Virus record (IMG/VR): IMGVR_UViG_3300025652_000138
Location: 1-45,107 of that record
Strand: one strand, 5' to 3'
Source of the DNA: a virus
Length of the DNA: 45,107 nucleotides
The position numbers and the translations under genes were made by a program. The notes beneath the pieces were generated by a model. That model was not told the DNA's origin. It saw only the letters and a program-made list of their open reading frames with translations, and made no database searches. The number at the start of each line of letters is the position of its first letter. The first letter of the stretch is position 1. This document shows, one piece after another, positions 14,177 to 22,224 of the stretch.

Positions 14177-14605
14177 CTAATTATTTTCAGACGGTGGCTT
14201 TCCTTTCTTTTTACCTAACTCATCAGTTTCGGGAGACTCAGAGATTATAGTCCTTAAGTTCGCCATGAAGGAAGTTACCAATAAAGTCAGTAAGGCGGAA
14301 GCCACTGAAATTTGTGATTCAGGAATAGCACCGCAGGCCAAGGCGGTAACAAAACCACCCACCAGGATACAGAGGTAGAGTGGCCCCACCACTGCAATGT
14401 GGGATTGGGCCTTGCTCCTAGCCGATTGTTGTAGCTTTAACTTAGAAATCTCTAACTTTGCAATCTGTTTTTGATGCTCTACGGTTGCGTTATATTTAGC
14501 ACGCTCATTTTTAGCTTCTTCTCGTTTCATATCTATTTCTGACTTTGTATCACGAATGATAACCGTAGGAGAACCTTCAGATTCGTTAGACTTTTTTACT
14601 GCCAT
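14177..14605 (-). CDS. Two-helix membrane protein inside the head operon
   Basis: 142 residues. A charged helical N-terminus with coiled-coil character (about 22-66) is followed by two hydrophobic spans at about 70-93 (VVGPLYLCILVGGFVTAL) and 99-121 (ISVASALLTLLVTSFM), then a polar, basic tail. Both tails would be on the same side of the membrane. It sits between the protease and scaffold genes with a good GAGGAAA site, so it should be made with the capsid. It could anchor the initiating prohead at the membrane, as T4 proheads are membrane-bound, or be a holin-like protein. The sequence does not decide between these. Confidence 0.75.
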   Translation of the reverse strand: MAVKKSNESEGSPTVIIRDTKSEIDMKREEAKNERAKYNATVEHQKQIAKLEISKLKLQQSARSKAQSHIAVVGPLYLCILVGGFVTALACGAIPESQISVASALLTLLVTSFMANLRTIISESPETDELGKKKGKPPSENN

Positions 14606-14618
14606 AAGTTATTTTCCT

Positions 14619-15860
14619 CTATCTTGTAACATTTGAATTAGGTCTTTTAGGTTGCATAGTAACGGGACCATTCTTGGGACCTCGAATCTGTCCTGTTTTC
14701 TTATCTATTCGCGCCTTAGCTAACTCCGTTTCCGCCGTAGTCTTGTCCGGTGTTTGTTTCTTTTTAGGATATAAAGGTGTATTAATTATGTCCTCTCCTG
14801 ACATGCCGTCATAGTTTGTTCTTGCCTCTTCAAACTTATGTTTAATCTTGCTGATAACTCTCTCATTGAATGACATAGAAGAATCCTCTCTTGGTAAGGG
14901 TTTGGCATTAGGTAAGGGTTTGGGTTTGGCATTAGCAGCATTAAGTCTAGCTTTTTCTTCCCTCTTCTTCTTAGCAGCCACAAGTCTAGCGTTTTCTCTG
15001 TCCTGTCTTGCCTCTCCGGTTAAATCATACCCCTCTCTGGTCTTCTTCTTACCTTTCTTACCTTTCAGCTTACCCACGAGAATGTCAGCAAATGTAGTCT
15101 TATCATCGCGGTTCAGATCAGGGAACTCACTCTTCTCACCCACCGAACCTTCACCTTCCGAACCTTCATCTGTATCTGAATCGCCTCTCATCATTTTAAA
15201 ATCCTTCTTATTGATCTTTTTATTTCCATCCTTGTCAAGCTCCTTCTGGTTGCCCTTAAGGGCTTCGTTAATCTTGCTTTCAAGCATCGTGAGAAGAACT
15301 CTATCCTTCTTATGCTTTGAAACAATCCTTTGAGCACGCTCACTGTTCTCTCTCATGGATTCACATAGCCCAGGAAAAGCTCCTTTAGTCGAAGGATCAG
15401 ATACAAGGTCAAACGTCACAAGCTTAAAGTCTTCGTTAACAATCTTACCTTCAGAGCCTTCCGATACACTGCCTAAACCTCTGCTTGAGATACCGATCTT
15501 AACACCGTCATTAATAAGAGCTTCGACAATCTTACCGTTAGGAGTGGATAGGATTTCACACTCACCCATAACATCCCCATTCTTCTCTACCCATAACTTG
15601 GTGATTAAGTGAGAAGCTTGAGACAAGTGAATAGCATCATTAGCAGGGTGGTCAAGAGCACCTACGAGAGAGCGATCTCCGATCTTTTCTTGAATAGTCT
15701 TTACTTGGTTTTCAAGAACCTTTCTAGGGTATACTCTGCCGTTGTTATTTTGTTCATCGCACTTTTGGAACTTGCCAAGCAACTTAAGCTTGGTAATTCC
15801 ATTCTTACTTTCATTAATAACTTTGACCTTATCTAAGACGCTGTACTCTACTAATAACAT
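14619..15860 (-). CDS. Prohead core protease (gp21-like) with a long charged C-terminal extension
   Basis: 413 residues; T4 gp21 is 212. The ATG at 15860 is chosen over an upstream in-frame TTG because AGGAA precedes it. The protease domain (1-170) has NNNGRVYPRKVLE, GALDHP with likely catalytic His71, and VKIGISSRG with the likely Ser at 125/126, as in the T4 prohead protease family. It would digest the scaffold and trim capsid proteins. Residues 171-413 are low-complexity, rich in Lys/Glu/Asn, and contain two EF-hand-like loops (209-220, DKDGNKKINKKD; 248-259, DLNRDDKTTFAD). Neither is expected in gp21. Confidence 0.9.
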   Translation of the reverse strand: MLLVEYSVLDKVKVINESKNGITKLKLLGKFQKCDEQNNNGRVYPRKVLENQVKTIQEKIGDRSLVGALDHPANDAIHLSQASHLITKLWVEKNGDVMGECEILSTPNGKIVEALINDGVKIGISSRGLGSVSEGSEGKIVNEDFKLVTFDLVSDPSTKGAFPGLCESMRENSERAQRIVSKHKKDRVLLTMLESKINEALKGNQKELDKDGNKKINKKDFKMMRGDSDTDEGSEGEGSVGEKSEFPDLNRDDKTTFADILVGKLKGKKGKKKTREGYDLTGEARQDRENARLVAAKKKREEKARLNAANAKPKPLPNAKPLPREDSSMSFNERVISKIKHKFEEARTNYDGMSGEDIINTPLYPKKKQTPDKTTAETELAKARIDKKTGQIRGPKNGPVTMQPKRPNSNVTR

Positions 15861-15868
15861 TATGATTC

Positions 15869-16273
15869 CTATTTCTGGTCCCGAGACCAATACTTATTGC
15901 TTTTGAATTTATCAGTATTTTGTTTGCCGTGACGCAATAAAGTTCTCACAGCATACTTCTTGACATCAGAAAACTTAGATGGTATTGTTCCAGAAGAGAA
16001 TCCCTTTGCGACTCTGCCTCCAACTTCCTGCTCATCATCGCTTCCCCATTTTCTTTTAGTAATTACGTAAAGTCTATCTGAGTTTTTAGTGGAGAACATT
16101 TGACCAACATAACCGTTGCGTAAAGCATCAGTAATTGAGTCGTATACTTTCACACGAGACTTAGAGGATTTAGAGTGTGATTTCTTACCAGACCCCAATC
16201 CTTTAGCCCTTCCTTCGGCAGAACCTTCGCCACTCTCGGCTTTAGCCTCTTTAATTAAGTTAACGAGATCCAT
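15869..16273 (-). CDS. Small basic protein of the prohead cluster
   Basis: 134 residues, strongly basic. An N-terminal helix (MDLVNLIKEAKAESGE) is followed by a Gly/Ser/Lys linker and a compact C-terminal half (VKVYDSITDALRNGYVGQMFSTKNSDRLYVITKRKW). K-A-E-S near residue 13 could be a prohead protease site. The location just before the protease gene corresponds to T4 core genes 67/68, so it may be a core or internal DNA-associated protein, but no family was recognised. The ATG overlaps the end of the 143-residue gene by 14 bases. Confidence 0.7.
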   Translation of the reverse strand: MDLVNLIKEAKAESGEGSAEGRAKGLGSGKKSHSKSSKSRVKVYDSITDALRNGYVGQMFSTKNSDRLYVITKRKWGSDDEQEVGGRVAKGFSSGTIPSKFSDVKKYAVRTLLRHGKQNTDKFKSNKYWSRDQK

Positions 16274-16691
16274 ACTTTTTCTTCTTTTTCTTTTTAGGAG
16301 AAGTTAGACTAGGAGGATAAGAATCGTCTCTTCTCTTCATTCCCATACTAGTTTCCTGAGCGGCACCAAGGCAACCAGCGGAAGTTAATTCTTGCATAAC
16401 TTCTCTAGCTTCTCCTAGCAAGCTCTTAAGCCTACCCACAAGTGAACCCAGCTTCTCTTTTAAAACTTTAGCTTCATCAATAGATTCAGCTTTCGGAGTT
16501 TCTAAAGTTTTAGGGGCAGAAGATTCATTCATCTTTCCTGCAAACCCAAGAATAGTATCAATATATGAGTCGGGAACAACAACAGCTTTTAGACCATCAT
16601 CTACAAGTTCCGACTTAGGAGAAGCAACTTCCGTAACCGGAGGTTGCGACATGATATTTTCTGAAATAGCTAATAGGCTTTTGGTATCCAT
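16260..16691 (-). CDS. Small prohead-cluster protein with a C-terminal lysine run
   Basis: 143 residues. It has a motif VVVPDSYIDTILGFAGKMNES (about 35-55) similar to one in the upstream 109-residue protein, then a helical EAKVLKEKLGSLVGRLKSLL segment and a tail with seven consecutive lysines. M-N-E-S may be a protease site. The likely role is prohead core component, as for T4 gp67/gp68 at the same locus; this is inferred from place and composition. No Shine-Dalgarno is visible before the ATG, 12 bases after the previous stop. Confidence 0.7.
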   Translation of the reverse strand: MDTKSLLAISENIMSQPPVTEVASPKSELVDDGLKAVVVPDSYIDTILGFAGKMNESSAPKTLETPKAESIDEAKVLKEKLGSLVGRLKSLLGEAREVMQELTSAGCLGAAQETSMGMKRRDDSYPPSLTSPKKKKKKKYGSR

Positions 16692-16703
16692 AATAAATTA
16701 CGA

Positions 16704-17033
16704 TTACTTCTTAGGCTTTTTTTCCTCTTCTTCGTCATCGTCTAATTCTTCATCATAGTCCTCGTCATCACAGCTACTCTTTTCGCTAAGGTCTTCTCCG
16801 ACTTCAGCACTAGACTCGTTAATAGCTTCTAGGATCTTGTCAACACAAGCGGACCAAGACTCGTCAGAAATAGCCTCATCAAGTGAAGATTCACATAAAG
16901 GGCATACATGCTCGGAAATCGTTTCTTCAATTTCCACAACTTCCGAAGACTCCTCAAGAGTCGTTGACTCGGCTAACTTGTTGGCCGAAAGAATATTTGC
17001 GACGTAATCGTCGTCTACAGTTAGATATTTCAT
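16704..17033 (-). CDS. Small acidic protein, gp67-like position
   Basis: 109 residues. The start YLTVDDDYVANILSANKLAES resembles the motif in the next gene. A CPLC pair with a third Cys 19 residues on lies in the middle, and the last 20 residues are almost all Asp/Glu before a short KKPKK end. T4 gp67, an essential prohead core protein, has the same kind of acidic tail and is also encoded just before gp68-gp21. L-A-E-S may be a protease cut site. A GGAGC ribosome site precedes the ATG after a 54-base gap. Confidence 0.7.
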   Translation of the reverse strand: MKYLTVDDDYVANILSANKLAESTTLEESSEVVEIEETISEHVCPLCESSLDEAISDESWSACVDKILEAINESSAEVGEDLSEKSSCDDEDYDEELDDDEEEEKKPKK

Positions 17034-17087
17034 AATAAAGCTCCGTTAAATATATGTATTGTTTCCACGTAAATATGCGTAATAAAA

Positions 17088-19643
17088 TTAACGATCCACT
17101 GACCTTAAGTCTTTTCTATTAGAACTGTTAACTATAGTCTTTGAATCGCTAGGTAATAGAGATACAGGGTTATTCGATGACCTTTGAGCATTTTTAACAT
17201 GTATCCCGTGCCTATACCCGTTTGCTATTAGGTCCATAAACCCCTCTGGCATGTCATACATTAGCTCACCAACCTTAGATAAGGGCATCCTGCTAAACAC
17301 ATCAAACCATACTATAGAGGATGGATTATGCTCGTCTTTTATAAAATCCAATACGTCCTTCACCAGATATGAGGAGCCATAAGAAGATACAGGGGAAGAA
17401 CTGGTTGATACCGATCCATCAGAATAAAATGAATTATAATAGTTGCTAGGGACATATCGATACCCAAAGTTATGGAAATCCTCTTCTTCATTGAAGCCTA
17501 TTCTTTTAGACCCGTCATCATTATAAAGATTATAGAATTCAAAGTTGTTGCTTTTTTCCTTAGAAATTGAGGTATTGATGGGGGGTCTAAGAGTAATCTC
17601 CCTAGTTACAGTATCCGACATCTCAGTCACTGTGGACCTACCGTTGAAAGGATTGAAGTTAGAACCCCTACTAGGAATAATTATAAAAGCAAATGGAATA
17701 TTCTTTACGAAGTTATCTTCCCCTAAAACAACAGGGTTAGACTCAAATCCTTTATTACTTAAATCTTTAGACTCCATGTCAAAAGAAGAAGCATCTAGAA
17801 TGTATCTGTATAGAGGGTCTCTGTAATCCAAGTACACCTCAGGAATGCTAAGAGCGTTGTTATTTATATGCTGCTGAATACTAGACGGTTCCGTAATTCT
17901 AGAATAGGTGGAGGAATAAGACTCTACTGTTCCGTTGTTAAACGAAAAGCTAGAGACAGAAGCTAAATTTGCTCCAAAGTACAAAGGCTCCAAAACACTT
18001 GTTCCTGTGTCGCCGCTAACAAATTCATTCTTACTAACTAAAGACTTTGCTTTTATCGTGTATTCAAAGCTAGAATCAACAACCTCTAGTAGGGCCGATC
18101 TCACTGAAGCAGGAGCGTAGTAAGATGTTTTAGAAGAGTTTGAGGTAGCTACCGGGATTTGATTATCATCAAGAACTCTTGACGCAAAATAGTAACCGCC
18201 CCCGTCTCCTATGTTTAGTAATTCTGGAGACCCAACGCTAGGAGGAGTTGAAGCACTTTTACTAGCCAAGAAGTTTATGGGTATCCCCTCGTTTGGAACA
18301 GACAAGTCAACCTTGGAACCATCTTCTTTTGTTATACCCAGAGAAACATTCAAATCTTCGTTTAAAAATCTAAACCTTCCCATTTCAATTAACTTTTGTC
18401 CTTGCCTAGGAGTGTTTGATAAGTTGAATTCTGAATCTTTTAAATACAGTAGAGAGAATAATTCATTAGAACTCTTACTCTCAGACTTAGCAAAGCTAAC
18501 AAATTTATTAGACTTCTGTAGCTGGTAACTTCTTAGGTAATATTCAGGATTAAACTCATTCAGAGTTCCTGTTACAATATGTTTTCTAACAACCTCTAAG
18601 AAAGAAGATAGTCCAATAACTTTACCCGTTATGTCTCTAAGATTATTGAAAGCTTCTACTAGGTTAGAGTTTAAGCTAAATATTAATTTTTCATCAGTTA
18701 GATTTTGAATAGCGGTCTCTTCCCACTCTCTATTAATAGTGCTTTGATAACGAAGTAAGCTATTAACTTCCTTAGCCACAGACTGCCTAAACACATTTCT
18801 ATAAGAGTTATTGACTGAGCTTTCTATTTCAGTGGTAACAGCTACCTTGAAGAAATTTTTCTGAGGATCATAAAGAGAAGGAGTATAAACATTACTATAC
18901 AAGTTTGCTTGGAACCTGGGAAGTAGAGATTTGTCAACACTTATTTCGTTTCCATTGCTAGTGTTTTGATTTTGTTGATTAATCTCTATCTCGGATAAAG
19001 TTTGTCTAACATAATTCTGAGGAGGCTCAGAACCTCCTCCTCCACCGCCGCCGCCTCCTAAGGGTCCACAAGTTACAGAAAATACCGATTGAGGAGGCAC
19101 ACAAGACTGAGCACACTGCTGTTGAGTTTTAAGACCTCCAAGGACAATGACATATCCTTCGTTACCTTGCATCCCTGACGCAATAACTCCTGGGCCTAGG
19201 CCAGGAAACTCTTCGACGCAATTACGAAGAATTGACCTTACCCTTTGTTGACTTAACGGTCTCTCTAAATCTTCTGGACAAATGAATCTAATCTCTTGGC
19301 ATCGATACATTTTCGCAGGACCTCCTGTTGACGGACCCGTTGGACCTGTTGTGGTTGGACCTGCGGGACCTCCTGTTGACGGACCCGTTGGACCTGTTGT
19401 GGTTGGACCTCCTGTTGACGGTCCTCCAGGTCCTGGGAACTGAGGGTTTGGAGTGGTTGGACCTCCAGTTCCTGGGCCGGGAGGATCTCCGTTGGGAATA
19501 AAAACAGGGAATGCAGGCTTAGGTTCTGAAGGCACCAGAATGACTGGGCTAGATCCCGGCTGAGAAGGCCCTACAGGGTTTTGAAAGCCGGGAAGGATTG
19601 CCGTTCGACATCCATTATATATTAAATAATTAAATCCCGTCAC
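17088..19643 (-). CDS. Large tail-associated protein with collagen-like N-terminal arm
   Basis: 851 residues from GTG at 19643, supported by AGGA five bases upstream. Residues 21-110 are Pro/Gly/Thr-rich with imperfect G-P-x repeats (a 16-residue unit duplicated). A small Cys-containing domain (about 112-195) follows, then nine consecutive glycines, a helical region (about 225-390) and a Ser/Asn/Tyr-rich C-terminal half ending in VWFDVFSRMPLSKVGELMYDMPEGFMDLIANGYRHG. No enzyme motif was seen. It follows the 856-residue gene and is probably a virion fibre or appendage protein with a flexible stalk. The family is not known. Confidence 0.75.
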   Translation of the reverse strand: MTGFNYLIYNGCRTAILPGFQNPVGPSQPGSSPVILVPSEPKPAFPVFIPNGDPPGPGTGGPTTPNPQFPGPGGPSTGGPTTTGPTGPSTGGPAGPTTTGPTGPSTGGPAKMYRCQEIRFICPEDLERPLSQQRVRSILRNCVEEFPGLGPGVIASGMQGNEGYVIVLGGLKTQQQCAQSCVPPQSVFSVTCGPLGGGGGGGGGSEPPQNYVRQTLSEIEINQQNQNTSNGNEISVDKSLLPRFQANLYSNVYTPSLYDPQKNFFKVAVTTEIESSVNNSYRNVFRQSVAKEVNSLLRYQSTINREWEETAIQNLTDEKLIFSLNSNLVEAFNNLRDITGKVIGLSSFLEVVRKHIVTGTLNEFNPEYYLRSYQLQKSNKFVSFAKSESKSSNELFSLLYLKDSEFNLSNTPRQGQKLIEMGRFRFLNEDLNVSLGITKEDGSKVDLSVPNEGIPINFLASKSASTPPSVGSPELLNIGDGGGYYFASRVLDDNQIPVATSNSSKTSYYAPASVRSALLEVVDSSFEYTIKAKSLVSKNEFVSGDTGTSVLEPLYFGANLASVSSFSFNNGTVESYSSTYSRITEPSSIQQHINNNALSIPEVYLDYRDPLYRYILDASSFDMESKDLSNKGFESNPVVLGEDNFVKNIPFAFIIIPSRGSNFNPFNGRSTVTEMSDTVTREITLRPPINTSISKEKSNNFEFYNLYNDDGSKRIGFNEEEDFHNFGYRYVPSNYYNSFYSDGSVSTSSSPVSSYGSSYLVKDVLDFIKDEHNPSSIVWFDVFSRMPLSKVGELMYDMPEGFMDLIANGYRHGIHVKNAQRSSNNPVSLLPSDSKTIVNSSNRKDLRSVDR
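19319..19429. repeat. 48-bp coding repeat of the collagen-like arm
   Basis: The unit starting CCTCCTGTTGACGG at 19321 recurs at 19369 with a 48-base offset (16 codons, GPSTGGPAGPTTTGPT). A partial third copy follows, starting near 19410. It encodes the Pro/Gly/Thr stalk of the 851-residue protein and could change copy number by slippage. Confidence 0.8.
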
Positions 19644-19653
19644 TTAATCCTGC

Positions 19654-22224
19654 TTAGAAATTAATGTAAGAGTTTCCGTTTCTGATACTTAAAGTAGAAA
19701 CTTCTTCGGATGGCCCCATTCCTCTTGCGTACATGCTATTAGACAATGCTATAACTTCCCAAGTAACCGATGGGTATAGAATAGGAGTTATGGCGTTGTA
19801 CTTTTCAATGTCGCTAGTGTCGATATTAGACTGTTTAAACATCCCCTCATAGTCTGCTGTCTGGTTACTTATTACATCATCCTGAAGTACAGAAAGATAA
19901 TAGTCGTAAGAATCGTCTAGGTTATTGAGAGACGAATCAAAAGAAGGAAGCATAAACCCGCTATACTGCCTAGCAGAATCTCTGCTCTTCCAGGGCTTGC
20001 CTGCGTCTGTGGGGTCATACTCGTCACCGTTATATAACCTAGAAAACAGCCCATCATTAGGCCAAGCAACATTTATTATAAAATACTTAGGATGCTTTAC
20101 AACCCATATTCCTGCTGGTTGTTGATGAGTTTGATTCTCACCCATTCTTGATCCTAAATCTGTTAGAGGTACACAGTTTAAAAAGTTAACATTAACATGG
20201 TAGTTAGATGCAGGATTAGCAGGCATATTAATTCTTTTTGAAACAAAGAATACTTCATTATGTTTGAATCTTGAATTAAGGTCTTGACCACCGCCCCTAT
20301 GATTATGGTATCTAAACGCTTTACCCCATCCCATGTTACCTAGATTACCGTTAAAATTAGGATTAGACGAGAAACCATTCTTCTTTGTACCATTCCAGGG
20401 AGGCATCTGTTCAGCGATTGGGTTCCCGTGGCGTACAAATGTAGTATCTCCTACATTAATAAAGTCCGTAGCTGCTTCCGATCCAAAAGTTCCCTGGTTG
20501 TCTAAATACCACCTTGCATGATCCCACATGGCCCTGTCTTCTACTGAGTTAGGATAATATCCGAACTCTTCTATGACACTAGTTTTCATTTCTTCAAGAG
20601 TAGCGTTTTGCCGTGCTCTTTGACGCATTAAAGCCCCCTCAGGACCATAATCAAACCCGCCAGTAATTACTCCCGCAGCTATGATACCTGTTTCAATATC
20701 TGGGTCAGGATCACCACCAGGAGGAGTGTTATTATTTACAACCTCTCTCCTTAAATCATTATAAATTTCTGATTTAGCCATCTCCAAATGAGCTTCCGTC
20801 ACGACAGGGTTAGCTATAGAAATTTGAGGAGTTGCCGCTGCAAGTCCTGCTCTTTCGTTATATGCAAGCTCTGTTGTTCTAAAGAAGGGTCTAATGTCTA
20901 GAACATGGTCTTTGGTAATAAATTCATTTGACACAAGCTCACTACCCTTTTCAACTAAAATATAAGCTACGGGCAGGATAGTTTGTCCTATCAAAGCATA
21001 AGAATCTGTTTCTAAATTTTCAGAAAGAACAGGAGCTAGGTTAAGTAAGTCATCAGGGGAGGGGAATGAACCTCTGATAACTCCCATGGCAGAAGTTGTA
21101 AATCCTATGTGATCTCCAGTTTGATCACCAGGGTTAGCCAGCATTAAAGGCATACCGTCTAAACTAGTTAAATCAACTGTGTCTTCGGTACCCAGATTGT
21201 TAATTGAAGTTTTCTTAGATACTCCTAGGCCAGCACCTTTAAGAACTCCCAGAACCGGCGTGGTCTTAGGAGGCTCTACATTTCCAAGAGAGTCGAACTT
21301 TGCGATGGTAGTATCCACTTCATCGACAGCTTTTGAATATATAAATACTAAATCAATTCTTACATTAGAATCTACATTAGTTTTATCTCCTGCCTCATTA
21401 GTGTAAAAGAAGTCATCACCAACAAACGGAGGAATCTCTATTTGAAGCTCATCAGGAACATCTACAACAGAAGTTCTAATAGCTCCTCTCCATCTCTTTA
21501 TAAACTCAGACTCAGTTCTACCTTGTTGCCCTCCAAAACGAGGGGTAGTAGGAGCATATAAATTCTTAACAAGAGTTAGATTTCTAGTTAAATCCTCCGT
21601 CATACTCTTTATTAACGCTCCAATGACGTTAGGGTATAAAGGCTTATCATCCCTTGCTAAATTGCCCCCGTAATCTAAATTATTGGTTACGTTAAGTAGA
21701 TTAGGAGTTGTGAGGCTTTCTCCATCCTCAGTGTCAATAGGCCATACAAAAGATCTTTCAAAAAGACCATTCATATTTAAAGCAATACCTTCTCTTCCTC
21801 TGGTAAACTCGTTTAGTATTCCTGATACATAGGAACCTCTATTGGTCTCAGTTTGCCAAGTGTTAGATTCTCCACTTACAGCATTACCTAACCCGAACAC
21901 TTGATCGACAACTTGCAAGGGTGTTAAGGAGTAAGCGTTATTTATACGAGAAGTGTAACGTCCAGGCTTTACCCTTACTACCCTGTCATTACCTACAACG
22001 TAAGGTTTAAGTTCGCTAAATCCACTTCTATCAATCTCAGCGGTTTCTTCAGTCTTGTTAACTTCATCTAGAAGACCATCTACCTGATCCTTTAAAAAAT
22101 TGTTACTCTCTTCTAATTGCTTAATTGGAATGTTGTCAACTTCAAAGTAATAGGGATCGTTAGCCTTAAAGTATCTAACAGGGTTGATAAAAGTGTAATT
22201 AGTGTCGTAGTATTTAGTAGCCAT
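19654..22224 (-). CDS. Large virion protein, tail fibre/appendage family
   Basis: 856 residues. The N-terminus has YFKANDPYYFEVDNIPIKQLEE followed by a helix LKDQVDGLLDEVNK. The E-x-DN(I/L)P pattern is shared with the neighbouring beta-helix protein and looks like a virion-attachment module. The middle is mixed, with VVRVKPGRYTSRINN. The C-terminal part has compact beta-rich segments (FKHNEVFFVSKRINMP, GIWVVKHPKYFIINVAWP, YPSVTWEVIALSNSMYARG). No catalytic motif was seen. It starts in a TAATG overlap with the 1173-residue gene and probably is a tail or fibre protein made together with it. Confidence 0.75.
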   Translation of the reverse strand: MATKYYDTNYTFINPVRYFKANDPYYFEVDNIPIKQLEESNNFLKDQVDGLLDEVNKTEETAEIDRSGFSELKPYVVGNDRVVRVKPGRYTSRINNAYSLTPLQVVDQVFGLGNAVSGESNTWQTETNRGSYVSGILNEFTRGREGIALNMNGLFERSFVWPIDTEDGESLTTPNLLNVTNNLDYGGNLARDDKPLYPNVIGALIKSMTEDLTRNLTLVKNLYAPTTPRFGGQQGRTESEFIKRWRGAIRTSVVDVPDELQIEIPPFVGDDFFYTNEAGDKTNVDSNVRIDLVFIYSKAVDEVDTTIAKFDSLGNVEPPKTTPVLGVLKGAGLGVSKKTSINNLGTEDTVDLTSLDGMPLMLANPGDQTGDHIGFTTSAMGVIRGSFPSPDDLLNLAPVLSENLETDSYALIGQTILPVAYILVEKGSELVSNEFITKDHVLDIRPFFRTTELAYNERAGLAAATPQISIANPVVTEAHLEMAKSEIYNDLRREVVNNNTPPGGDPDPDIETGIIAAGVITGGFDYGPEGALMRQRARQNATLEEMKTSVIEEFGYYPNSVEDRAMWDHARWYLDNQGTFGSEAATDFINVGDTTFVRHGNPIAEQMPPWNGTKKNGFSSNPNFNGNLGNMGWGKAFRYHNHRGGGQDLNSRFKHNEVFFVSKRINMPANPASNYHVNVNFLNCVPLTDLGSRMGENQTHQQPAGIWVVKHPKYFIINVAWPNDGLFSRLYNGDEYDPTDAGKPWKSRDSARQYSGFMLPSFDSSLNNLDDSYDYYLSVLQDDVISNQTADYEGMFKQSNIDTSDIEKYNAITPILYPSVTWEVIALSNSMYARGMGPSEEVSTLSIRNGNSYINF

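Noticed and set aside
14848-15333. Plus-strand hydrophobic-looking open frame opposite the prohead protease
   Set aside because: Its Leu/Ser/Phe-rich runs are the complement of the Lys/Glu/Asp-rich protease extension; no start signals.
15861-15890. Upstream TTG start for the prohead protease adding ten residues
   Set aside because: It overlaps the preceding gene and has no ribosome site, while the ATG at 15860 follows AGGAA and gives a normal gp21-like N-terminus.
19040-19062. CCGCCGCC-type run as a possible structured regulatory element
   Set aside because: It simply encodes nine consecutive glycines in the 851-residue protein.
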